Below, piece after piece: positions 42,616-51,900 of a stretch of DNA of 64,000 nucleotides. A program made the position numbers and the translations under genes. Numbering within the stretch: the stretch's first letter is position 1; every line of letters begins with the position of its first letter. The stretch lies in NCBI RefSeq assembly GCF_016773205.1, contig NZ_JAETWB010000009.1, forward strand, positions 62,001 through 126,000, written 5' to 3'. The notes below the pieces were generated by a model. The model was not told the origin of the DNA, did not search any database, and saw only the letters and a program-made list of their open reading frames with translations. The DNA is from Belnapia arida. Its GTDB lineage: Bacteria; Pseudomonadota; Alphaproteobacteria; Acetobacterales; Acetobacteraceae.

Positions 42616-44055
42616 ATGAGCGAGACCAGCGCGCCGCCCGCCAAGCCCGACCCGCGCCTCACCGCCGCCATCGTCGCCAGCGCGCTCTTCATGCAGAATC
42701 TCGACAGCGCCGCGGTGACAACGGCGCTGCCCGCCATGGCCGCCGAGATGGGGGTGGAGCCCGCCCGCCTCGGCACCGCCATCACCGCCTACCTCGTCTC
42801 GCTCACCGTCTTCATCCCCGTCTCCGGCTGGGTCGCCGACCGGTTCGGGGCGAAGCGCGTCTTCATGGCCGCCATTGCCGTCTTCACCATCGCCTCCGTC
42901 CTCTGCGGCCGCGCGACGAGCGTGCCGGAGATGATCGCCGCCCGCGTCTTCCAGGGTTTCGGCGGCGCGATGATGGTGCCCGTCGCCCGCCTCCTCCTGC
43001 TTCGCCAGGTCCGCAAGGAGGAGATGCTGAGCGCCATGACCTGGCTCACCATGCCGGCCATGATCGGCCCGATCAGCGGCCCGCCGCTCGGCGGCTTCCT
43101 GACGGACGCCTTCGGCTGGCAATCCGTCTTCCTCATCAACGTCCCGATCGGCCTGCTCGGCCTCGCCCTCGTCGCCTGGAAGATCGAGGATGTCCCGCCC
43201 GGCGACCCCGGCCCGCCTGACGTCATCGGCCTGGTCCTGATCGGCCTCGGCCTCGCCCTCTTCATGTTCGGCCTCGAGACCATCGGCCGCGGCGTCGTGA
43301 CGGTCGGCATCCCCGAGGCGGCGCTGGTCCTCGGCCTGATGTTCGGCTGGGCCGCCATCCGCCACTGCCTGCGGGCGAAGCGCCCGGCCATCGACCTCTC
43401 CCTCCTGCGGATCCGCAGCTTCAGCCAGGGGGTGATCGTCGGCAGCCTGTTCCGCATCGGCGCCGGGGCGACGCCCTTCCTGGTGCCGATGCTGCTCCAG
43501 GTCGGCTTCGGCAAGACCGCCTCGGCGGCCGGCCTCGTCTCCTTCGCCACGGCGCTCGGCGCTCTGGCGATGAAACCGCTGGCCCGGCCCATCCTCCGCC
43601 GCTTCGGCTTCCGCAGCGTGCTGATCGCCACCTCGGTGCTGTCCGCCGCCGGCATCGCGGTTGCCGCGCTCTTCACTCCGGCCTGGCCGCTCTCGGCGAT
43701 CTTCCTGCTGCTGGCGGCAGGCGGGCTGTTCCGCAGCCTGCAATTCACCGCGCTGAACACCATCTCCTTCGCAGACATCCCGGCCACCCGGCTCTCGGCG
43801 GCGACGAGCTTCTCCGGCACGGTGCAGCAGCTCGCCCCCGCCCTCGGCGTCGTCCTGGCGACGACGAGCCTCGAGGTCAGCAAGTCGCTCAGCGGCCATC
43901 ATCTGGCGGAAGTGCCGGATTTCGCCGCGGCCTTCATCATCGCCGCCCTGGTGGTGCTCGCCTCCTGCCCCTTCTTCCTCCGCCTCGCCCCGGATGCCGG
44001 CGCCGAGGTCAGCGGCCACCGCCCGCTCGCCACCCGGCGCGCGCCCGCCGAATAG
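42616..44055 (+). CDS. MFS transporter, DHA2 (EmrB/QacA-like) type
   Basis: A 479-residue multidrug-type major facilitator with about fourteen hydrophobic helices. The N-terminus has LDSAAVTTALPAMAAEMG (motif D1-like), the loop motif VADRFGAKRVF, RVFQGFGGAMMVPVARLLLLR, and motif C in the fifth helix (MIGPISGPPLGGFL). The C-terminus is short and soluble. It probably exports drugs or metabolites using the proton gradient; no substrate can be assigned. It is the last gene of the Bug-MDR-MFS strand and ends 1 bp before the convergent cupin gene. Confidence 0.9.
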   Translation: MSETSAPPAKPDPRLTAAIVASALFMQNLDSAAVTTALPAMAAEMGVEPARLGTAITAYLVSLTVFIPVSGWVADRFGAKRVFMAAIAVFTIASVLCGRATSVPEMIAARVFQGFGGAMMVPVARLLLLRQVRKEEMLSAMTWLTMPAMIGPISGPPLGGFLTDAFGWQSVFLINVPIGLLGLALVAWKIEDVPPGDPGPPDVIGLVLIGLGLALFMFGLETIGRGVVTVGIPEAALVLGLMFGWAAIRHCLRAKRPAIDLSLLRIRSFSQGVIVGSLFRIGAGATPFLVPMLLQVGFGKTASAAGLVSFATALGALAMKPLARPILRRFGFRSVLIATSVLSAAGIAVAALFTPAWPLSAIFLLLAAGGLFRSLQFTALNTISFADIPATRLSAATSFSGTVQQLAPALGVVLATTSLEVSKSLSGHHLAEVPDFAAAFIIAALVVLASCPFFLRLAPDAGAEVSGHRPLATRRAPAE

Positions 44056-44056
44056 C

Positions 44057-44389
44057 TCAGTCGACGATGAAGAGCTTCGCCCCGGTGCGGGTGGAGGAGC
44101 GATGCGCCGCATCGCCGAAATCGGAGACTTCGTAGCCCATGCCCGGGCGGAGGGTGAAGCGCCGCCCGTCCTTCAGCTCCGTCTCCAGCTCGCCTTCCAG
44201 CACGTAGAGCACATGCCCCCGGTCGCACCAGTGATCGGCGAGGTAGCCCGGCGTGTACTCCACTTGCCGCACCCGCAGGTCGCCGATCTGGAAGGTCCGC
44301 CAGATCGCCTCGCCCGTCTCGCCCTTGTGGCGGGTTTCCGCCACGGCCGACCAGTCGGTGACGGTGAAGGGAAGGGCAGGGATCCTCAT
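44057..44389 (-). CDS. DHCW-motif cupin-fold protein
   Basis: A 110-residue single-cupin protein with YLADHWCDRGHVLYVLEGEL. The His and Cys in DHWC and the following GH probably bind metal, as in proteins annotated as DHCW-motif cupins. The second half (LRPGMGYEVSDFGDAAHRS) completes the beta barrel. Its function is unknown; small cupins often act as dioxygenases, isomerases or sensors. Its ATG overlaps the stop of the RND pump gene by four bases, so it is the last gene of that efflux operon. Confidence 0.82.
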   Translation of the reverse strand: MRIPALPFTVTDWSAVAETRHKGETGEAIWRTFQIGDLRVRQVEYTPGYLADHWCDRGHVLYVLEGELETELKDGRRFTLRPGMGYEVSDFGDAAHRSSTRTGAKLFIVD

Positions 44390-47300
44390 TCCGCGGGGGC
44401 CGCCGAGATGGGTGCCTGCCGCCGCTTGAAGGTCAGGCGGCGCGCCAGCCCATCGAAGCCGAGATACAGCACCGGTGTGACGAACAGGGTGAGCACCTGC
44501 GATACCGCAAGGCCGCCGACGACGGCAAGGCCGAGCGGCTGCCGCAGCTCCGCCGCCGCGCCCCAGCCGGCCGCGATAGGCACCGCGCCCGCGCCGGCGG
44601 CCAGCGTCGTCATCAGGATCGGCCGGAACCGCAACAGGCAGGCCTCACGCACCGCGGCGAAGGCCGGCGCCCCCGCTCGCTGCCGTTGCAGCGCGACATC
44701 GACGATCATGATGGCGTTCTTCTTGACCAGGCCTATCAGCAGCAGCACGCCGATCACTGCGATGACGGAGAGGTCGAGCCCGAAGGCATAGAGCGTCAGG
44801 AACGCCCCGAGCGCCGCCGCCGGCAGGCCGGAGAGGATGGTCAGCGGGTGGATCAGGCTCTCATACAGCACACCCAGCACCAGGTAGACGATGGCGATGG
44901 CCGCCAGCACCAGCGCTCCCTGTCCGGCCAGCGCCTCCTGGAAGACCTGCGCCGCGCCACTGAATCCGGTGACGATGGTGGGCGGCATCCCCACCTCCCG
45001 CTCCGCCGCACGGATGGCATTCACGGCGTCGCCGAGCGCCACGCCGGGCGGCGTGTTGAAGCCGATGACCACCGCCGGCAGCTGCCCCTGGTGGGAGACG
45101 TTGAGCGGCCCCGACTTCCGCTCGATGCTGGCCACGGCCGAAAGCGGCACCAGACGCCCGGTATTGGAGCGGATGTAGAGCTTGGCGAGCCCCGTCTCGT
45201 CCCGCTGGTCCTCCGGCAGCGCCTCCAGGATCACCTGATAGGCATTCGCCTGCCCGTAGAGCGTCGAGATCTGCCGCGTGCCGAAGGCCGAGAACAGCGC
45301 CTGCCGCACCGCATCCACCGAGACCCCGAGCGAGGTCGCCCGATCCCGGTTGACGTTGACCTGCACCACCGGGCTGTCGATCTGCAGGTCGGTGTTCACG
45401 TCCTGCAGCTGCGGGATCTTGAGCAGCTGCTGCTCCATCCGCTGCGCCCAGTCGTAGAGCTCCTCGAGCCTGAGCCCCTGCAAGGAATAGAGATACAGCG
45501 TCCGCGTCTGCCGCGAGCCGAAATTGAGGTTCTGGATCGGCTGGACGAAGACGCGGAGGCCGGGGATCTGGCTCGTCTCCCGCCGCAGCTGCTGGATGAC
45601 CTGGACGATGCCGGGCCGCTCCGCTGCCGGCTTCAGCTCGACGAACATCCGCCCCTGGTTGATCGAGATCGAGCCGCCGGCCGCGCCGATGTTGGAGACG
45701 ACATTAGCGACCGCGGGATTCTGCCGCAGCTGCTGCGAGAGCTGGCCCTGCATCTCCACCATCGCGGCATAGGAGGCCCCGCGCGGCCCCTCGGTGTTGA
45801 TGCTGAGCAGCCCGGTATCCTCGATCGGGAAGAAGCCCTTCGGGATGACCACGGCCATGTACCCCGCCGCCCCGAGCGAGGCGAAGAAGGCCACCCAGAC
45901 CAGGAAGCGGAAGCGCAGCGCGAAGTCGAGCATCGCCGCATAGGCGCGCTCGATCGCGCTCAGGAAGCGTTCCAGCACCCGCTCGACCAGGCCGGGATGG
46001 CTGTGCGCCGGCAGCCGCGAGGCCATCAGCGGGGTCAGGGTAAGGGAGACGATGCAGGAGGCGATGACGGAGAGGCAGACGGTCGCCGCGAAGGCATTGA
46101 ACACCCGCCCCACCACGCCCCCCATCAACAGGATCGGCAGGAAGACCGCCACCAGGGAGAGGGTGATCGAGAGCACGGTGAAGCCGATCTCCCGCGAGCC
46201 CTTAATGGCCGCCGGGATGGGCGCCATCCCCTCCTCGATATGCCGCATGATCGCCTCGAGCACGACGATCGCATCGTCCACCACGAGGCCGACCGCGATG
46301 GTCAGCCCCAGCAGCGTCACGTTGTCGATGCCGTAGCCCATCAGGTACATCAGCCCGAAGGCGACGCAGAGGCTGATCGGCACCGCGATGGTCGGGATCA
46401 GCGTCGCGCTCAGCTTGCGGAGGAAGACGAAGCAGACCAGCACCACCAGCCCGATGGCGATGGCGAGGCTCTCCTGCACGTCGTGCACCGCCGCGCGAAT
46501 GGAGAGCGAGCGGTCGAGCATGACGTTGATCTTCGCCCCGGGCGGCAGCGCCGCTTCCAGCGCCGGCAGGCTGGCCTTGACGCCGTCCACCACGTCGACG
46601 GTGTTGGCATCCGGCTGCCGCAGCACGGCCAGCACCAGCGCCCGCTCGTCGTTCCGCCAGGCGGCGATGCGGCTGTTGGCGACGCCATCGGCGACGGAGG
46701 CGATCTCATTCAGCCGCACCGGCGAGTTGGGCCGCCCGGCGACGACCAGGTTGCCGAAGGCCGCCGCATCCTGCGGCTGGTCGTTGGCGCGCAGCGTCAG
46801 CTGCTGCCGGTCGCCATTCATCAGCCCGACCGGCGTCGCCGAATTGGCCTGGGCAATCGCCTGCTGCATCGTGTCGAAGGCGAGCCCCATGGCCGCCATC
46901 CGGTCCGGGTCGAGCCGCACCCGCACCGCATAGAGCTGCTCACCATAGGTCTGCACCTGCGCCACGCCCTGCACGCGTGAGAGCGCCGGGCTGACGATCG
47001 TGCTGACCAGGTCGTTCAGGTAGTAGAGCGGCTTGTCCCCGCCCGAGACCGTCAGCAGCACCACCGGCGCATCGGCCGGGTTCACCTTGCGGTAGTTCGG
47101 CGGCACCAGCATGTCGACCGGCAGCCGCCGCTGCGCGCGCGTCAGCGCCGCCTGCACATCCTGCGCCGCCGCGTCGATGTTCTTGGTCAGCACGAACTGC
47201 ACGGTGATCTGCGAGGTGTCCTGCCCGTTGATCGAGCTCATCGAATCGACGCCCGCGATGGTCGACAGCTCGCGCTCGATCGGCAGCGCCACGCTGGTCG

Positions 47301-47478
47301 CCATCGTCTCCGGGCTGGCGCCCGGGAAATTGGCGAAGATGGTGATGACCGGGAAATCGACCCGCGGCACGGCCGCCACCGGCAGCCGCGTATAGGCGAT
47401 GATGCCGGCGATGATCGCGGCGAGCGACAGCAGCCCGGTCATCACCGGGCGGCGGATGCAGAGTTCGGAGATGTTCAT
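44386..47478 (-). CDS. RND multidrug efflux permease (HAE-1 family)
   Basis: A 1030-residue inner-membrane proton-driven pump. The N-terminus (ISELCIRRPVMTGLLSLAAI, then RLPVAAVPRVDFPVITIFA) and FPGASPETMATSVALPIERE are typical of the MdtB/MdtC group. The proton-relay Asp pair is in GLVVDDAIVVLEAIMRHIEE, and the second-half FYESLIHP-like segment reads VLYESLIHPLTIL. It works with the adaptor encoded just upstream and an outer-membrane channel encoded elsewhere. The substrate range is unknown. It is the middle gene of a three-gene minus-strand operon (adaptor, pump, cupin). Confidence 0.93.
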   Translation of the reverse strand: MNISELCIRRPVMTGLLSLAAIIAGIIAYTRLPVAAVPRVDFPVITIFANFPGASPETMATSVALPIERELSTIAGVDSMSSINGQDTSQITVQFVLTKNIDAAAQDVQAALTRAQRRLPVDMLVPPNYRKVNPADAPVVLLTVSGGDKPLYYLNDLVSTIVSPALSRVQGVAQVQTYGEQLYAVRVRLDPDRMAAMGLAFDTMQQAIAQANSATPVGLMNGDRQQLTLRANDQPQDAAAFGNLVVAGRPNSPVRLNEIASVADGVANSRIAAWRNDERALVLAVLRQPDANTVDVVDGVKASLPALEAALPPGAKINVMLDRSLSIRAAVHDVQESLAIAIGLVVLVCFVFLRKLSATLIPTIAVPISLCVAFGLMYLMGYGIDNVTLLGLTIAVGLVVDDAIVVLEAIMRHIEEGMAPIPAAIKGSREIGFTVLSITLSLVAVFLPILLMGGVVGRVFNAFAATVCLSVIASCIVSLTLTPLMASRLPAHSHPGLVERVLERFLSAIERAYAAMLDFALRFRFLVWVAFFASLGAAGYMAVVIPKGFFPIEDTGLLSINTEGPRGASYAAMVEMQGQLSQQLRQNPAVANVVSNIGAAGGSISINQGRMFVELKPAAERPGIVQVIQQLRRETSQIPGLRVFVQPIQNLNFGSRQTRTLYLYSLQGLRLEELYDWAQRMEQQLLKIPQLQDVNTDLQIDSPVVQVNVNRDRATSLGVSVDAVRQALFSAFGTRQISTLYGQANAYQVILEALPEDQRDETGLAKLYIRSNTGRLVPLSAVASIERKSGPLNVSHQGQLPAVVIGFNTPPGVALGDAVNAIRAAEREVGMPPTIVTGFSGAAQVFQEALAGQGALVLAAIAIVYLVLGVLYESLIHPLTILSGLPAAALGAFLTLYAFGLDLSVIAVIGVLLLIGLVKKNAIMIVDVALQRQRAGAPAFAAVREACLLRFRPILMTTLAAGAGAVPIAAGWGAAAELRQPLGLAVVGGLAVSQVLTLFVTPVLYLGFDGLARRLTFKRRQAPISAAPAE

Positions 47479-47499
47479 CCTGCCGGGTGCCCCTGCCGC

Positions 47500-48624
47500 C
47501 TACCGGACGCTCGAGACGCGCTGCGGTCCCGCATTGCGCTCCATCGCCCGTGTGCCCTCTGTGACGCGCTGCGCCCCGTCCACGATCACCTTCTCGCCCG
47601 GCTGCAGCTCGCCGGTGACGACGGCACGCTCGCCCGCGACCCGCACCAGCACCACCTCCCGCCGCCGCGCCGTATTGTCGGGCGCAAGGACGAAGACGAA
47701 GCGCCCGTTCTGCCCGGTCTGCACCGCCGGCCCTGCCACGGTGATGGCGTCCGGCTCGACCCGCGGCGCGATCTTGACCTGCACGTACTGCCCCGGCCAG
47801 AGCCGGAATCCGGCATTGTCGAAGCGCGCCTTCAGCAGGATCGTCCCCGTCGTCGTATCCACGGCGCTGTCGACGAAGACCAGCCGCCCTTCGGCCGGCG
47901 GCGCTGTATCACCCTCCGGCCGGACGGCGACGCGCGGCGGGTCGCGCAGCATCGCCGCCTGCACCTCCGGCAGCCAGCGCTCGGGGATGGCGAATTGCAC
48001 GAGGACCGGGTCCACCTGGGTCAGCGTGGTGATGGCGGTGTTCTCCGCCTGGCGGACGAAATTGCCGGCGCGCAACGGGATGGCGCCGAGCCTGCCATCC
48101 ATCTCCGCGAAGATCGTCGCATATTCGATACTCAGCCGCGTCTGCTGGATCAGCGCCTCGGTCGCCCTGGCCGTGGCGGCAGCGGCCAGCGCATCGGCCT
48201 GGGCCTGCTCGAAGCGCTGCTGCGAGGCGAAGCTCTCGCCCCGCAGCGACTGGTAGCGCCTGGCATCGGCCTGGGTACGGGCCTCCTGCGCCCGGTTGCT
48301 GGCGAGCTGCGCCTCCTGCTGCGCCAGGATCGCCTGGTTGAGCCGCGAGTCGAGGGTGAAGAGCGGCTGGCCGCGCCGCACCATCTGCCCCTCGGTCACA
48401 TGCACCCGCTCGATCTGCCCATCCACCCGGGTGCGGATGGTGACGACCGATTCCGAGGCGACGATACCGTTCGCCAGGATCTCCACCGGCACCGGCCCGA
48501 CCTGCACCGGGTCCGTGGTGACGGGAACGCCGCCCTGCTGGGCCCGGGCAACCCCCGCCGGCAGCAGGGCCAGCAGGGCCACGAAGGCGAAGCGCCGCAG
48601 GCGCGGCAGGAGGCGTCGCGTCAT
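47500..48624 (-). CDS. RND efflux periplasmic adaptor subunit
   Basis: A 374-residue membrane-fusion protein. A signal peptide (FAFVALLALLPAGVARAQ) is followed by the lipoyl half-motif (VTIRTRVDGQIERVHVTEGQ), an alpha-helical hairpin rich in Gln, Ala and Arg, the second lipoyl half (YATIFAEMDGRLGAIPLRAG), a beta barrel and a membrane-proximal domain (FVLAPDNTARRREVVL). There is no lipobox. It links the RND pump encoded 21 bp downstream to an outer-membrane channel. It is the first gene of the efflux operon, preceded by an operator-like inverted repeat. Confidence 0.92.
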   Translation of the reverse strand: MTRRLLPRLRRFAFVALLALLPAGVARAQQGGVPVTTDPVQVGPVPVEILANGIVASESVVTIRTRVDGQIERVHVTEGQMVRRGQPLFTLDSRLNQAILAQQEAQLASNRAQEARTQADARRYQSLRGESFASQQRFEQAQADALAAAATARATEALIQQTRLSIEYATIFAEMDGRLGAIPLRAGNFVRQAENTAITTLTQVDPVLVQFAIPERWLPEVQAAMLRDPPRVAVRPEGDTAPPAEGRLVFVDSAVDTTTGTILLKARFDNAGFRLWPGQYVQVKIAPRVEPDAITVAGPAVQTGQNGRFVFVLAPDNTARRREVVLVRVAGERAVVTGELQPGEKVIVDGAQRVTEGTRAMERNAGPQRVSSVR

Positions 48625-48680
48625 CCGTCTCGGTTCTCCCCGGGGCCGCTAGCGCGGCCGGCAGCCGAACAGCAGGGCAG

Positions 48681-48703
48681 TACGGCGTCTCATATACGCC
48701 GTA
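48681..48703 (-). promoter_or_regulatory. Operator-like inverted repeat upstream of the RND operon
   Basis: TACGGCGT (48681-48688) and ACGCCGTA (48696-48703) form a perfect 8-bp inverted repeat around a 7-bp AT-rich centre, 57 bp upstream of the adaptor ATG. Size and position suit a TetR- or MarR-type repressor site over the promoter. No regulator gene is adjacent. Confidence 0.5.
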
Positions 48704-48796
48704 TTGCCTCCGCCCCCACGAATTCCTGCCGGAAAATGGATGACAGGTCCTGGAACGGAATGCGGCTCCGCCGGTCACGTGCTGCTCCAGCAACGA

Positions 48797-48890
48797 CCGT
48801 GCCATGCTGCGGGAAGGGCCGCAACGCACAGCGGCATCATCTTTCATGAACAGTTTCATCCCCCCAATGGCGGGGCCGTGCCATGCTGCG
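48797..48890. repeat. 15-bp direct repeat in the RND / macroglobulin spacer
   Basis: CCGTGCCATGCTGCG occurs at 48797-48811 and again at 48876-48890. The 296-bp spacer (48625-48920) otherwise holds the RND inverted repeat, a TTCATGAA palindrome near 48844 and no gene I can support. The repeat may be regulatory or a small duplication. Confidence 0.45.
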
Positions 48891-48920
48891 CGCCGCTTCG
48901 CGTTACCGGGATGACCATGC

Positions 48921-51900
48921 ATGCGCCTGCTTCTGCTGCTGTTCGGCCTGCTTTGCCTGGCACCCGGCCTGCGCGCCCAGGGCTTCGACCTGCCCGGCGT
49001 TTCCGCCGATGCCGAGGCCTGGCAGCGCGACCTCACCCGCCGCTTCCCGGCCGGGGCGACGCCGCAGCAGCGCGCCGCCGCCGAGCAGCGTGCCGCCGCG
49101 GCCGAGCGCACCAGTAACTGGCCCGCCGCCTCCCAGGCCTGGGAGGAGCGCATCGCCGGCGGCGACCCGAGGCCGGAGCACTGGCTCGCCCTCGCCCGCG
49201 CCCACATGCAGAAGACGCCGCCCGACCCCGCCCGCGCGCTCCAGGCCGCCTGGATGAATTTTCAGGCCGTCGCCGCCGGAGAGCCGGAGATCCCCGCCCT
49301 TCTGCTCATGGCCGATGCCCTGCAGCGGCTGGACCGCCCCGCCCAGCAACTCCAGGCGCTAAGCGCCGTCCTCGAACGCGCCCCGAACGATCTCCGCTAC
49401 CGCCAGATGCTGACCGATGCCCGCCGCGCCGCCGGCCTGCTCATCGCCCGCATCAACACCGAGCCCGAGGCGGAGCCGGCCCGCGCCTGCCTCGCCTTCA
49501 CCCTGCCCCCCGCCCGCCGCACCGACTGGCAGCCGGGCGACTGGGTGCGGACCGAGCCCGCCATCCCCGGCCTCACGGTGACGCGCGAGGGCGACCGGCT
49601 CTGCATCCTCGGCCTGCCGAACGGCGCCACCACGCGCGTCCTGCTTCGCGCCGGCCTCCCCGGCGAGGACGGCCAGCGCCTCGCCCGCGATGCCGAGCTG
49701 CGCATCGCCATGCCCAACCGGGCCGCCAGCATCCTCTTCGATTCCAGCGGCTTCCTGCTGCCGCGCGGCCAGGCGCCGCGCATCGGCTTCAACACCATGA
49801 ACCTCTCCACCCTCAGCCTCCGCGTGGTGCGGGTGACGGAGCGCAACCTCGTCCCCTTCGGCCGCAACTGGAGCCCGGGCACCGCCCTCGACAGCTGGAC
49901 GGCCGAGGACATCCCCGACACCTGGGGCCGCACCATCTGGGAAGGCCGCGTCGAGCTGCCCCGCTTCGAGGCCAACCGCATCCAGCGCCAGGTGATCCCC
50001 CTGCCGGATGCGCTCCGCGCGGCCGGCCCCGGCCTCTACGCGCTGGTGGTGAAGCCCGCCGACGGCACGCGCGCCCGCGCCGCCGGCCTGCCCATCATGG
50101 TGACCGATCTCGGCATCACCGCCTGGCGCAGCCCGCAGGGCCTCGCCGCGCAGGTGAGGGGCCTCGGCGCCGGCCAGCCGCGCCCCGGCACGCAGGTCCG
50201 CCTGCTCGCCGGCAACAACGACATCCTGGCCGAGGCCGAGGCCGGCCCCGACGGCCTCGTCCGCTTCGCCGCCCCGCTGCTGCGCGGCACCGGCCCGATG
50301 GCACCCAAGGCCTTGCAGGCCGCCCTCGGCGACGACCTCGTCCAGCTCGACCTGGAAAGCGCCGCCTTCGACCTCTCCGACCGAGGCGCGACCGGCGCCC
50401 CGCATCCCGGCGCCATCGACGCCTTCACCTGGCTCGACCGCGGCATCTACCGCCCCGGCGAGACGGTCCAGGCCGCGGCCCTCATCCGCGACGCCGGCGG
50501 CGCCCCGCTCGACCTCCCCGCCCGCTTCCGCCTCCGCCGCCCGAACGGCAGCGTCTATGCCGAGGCCGTTCCCGCCCGCACGCCGGGCGCCGCCATCCTC
50601 TGGCCGATCCCGATCGGCACCAGCGCCCCCGCCGGCGTCTGGACGCTGGAGGTGCTGGCCGACCCCAACGACCCGCCCATTGGCCGCGCCGAGTTCCGCG
50701 TCGATGCCTTTGTCCCCGAGCGGCTCGAGGTGAAGGCCGGCCCCGCCCCCGGCCCGCTGGTGCCCGGCCAGGTGATGAACCTCCCCATCAACGCCCGCTT
50801 CCTCTACGGCGCCCCCGCCGCCGGCCTCACCGGCAGCGCGGAGCTGCGCCTCCAGGCCCTCCGCTCGCCCTTCCCGCAGTTCAAGGACTACCTCTTCGGC
50901 CTGGTGGACGAGCAATTCGCCCCCGACCTCATCCCCTTCGACATCGAGGCGCTGGACGACCAGGGCGGCGGCAGCCTCGCCCTCTCCCTGCCCCGCGCCC
51001 CCGACACCACCCGCCCCCTCCAGGCCGAGCTCGCCATCTCCATCGACGAGCCCGGCGGCCGCGCCTCCCGCACCTCGCTCACCCTGCCGGTGCGCAGCCC
51101 TGGCCGGATGATCGGCGTGAGGCCGCTCTTCGCCGACCTCGCGATCGATGCCGGCGCCGAGGCGGCCTTCGAAATCATCGCCCTCGCCCCGGATGCGAAG
51201 CCCGTCGCCGCCCGCCTCCGCGCCCGCCTGGTGCGCGAGCGCCCAGACTGGCGCATCGTCACCCGCGGCGGCACCCCCCGCTACGAGACGGTCTGGCGCG
51301 ACGAGCCGGTAGACAGCGCCGACCTCGCCGTTCCCGCCACCGGCCCCGCCCGCTTCGCCCGCCGCCTGCCCTTCGGCCGCTACCGGCTGGAAGTCTCGGA
51401 CCCTGGCGGCATGTCCATCACCTCCATCCGCTTCCGCTCCGGCTGGGCCGGCGGCGAGACGCCGGAGGTGCCCGACAAGGTCGATGTCGCCGCCGACCGC
51501 CGCGCCTATGCGCCCGGCGAGACCGCCCACATCCGCATCACCCCGCCCTTCTCCGGCCCCGCCAGCCTCGCCATCCTGACCGACCGCCTGGTCTCCCTCC
51601 GCGAGATCCAGCTCGCCGAGGGCAGCACGGAGGTCGAGGTCCCGGTCGATGCCGCCTGGGGCGCCGGCGCCTATGTCACGGTGACCGCCTTCCGCCCCGG
51701 CGAGACGCGCCAGGGCCAGCCCGGCCGTGCCCTTGGCCTCGCCTGGGTGCAGGTCGACCCCGGCTCCCGCCGCATCGAGGTCTCGATCAACACGCCGGAG
51801 CGCATCACCCCCCGCCAGAGCCTCGCCATCCCCATCAGGCTGGCGAATGCAGGGGAGGGGGCCACCCTCACCCTCGCCGCCGTGGATGAGGGCATCCTCC

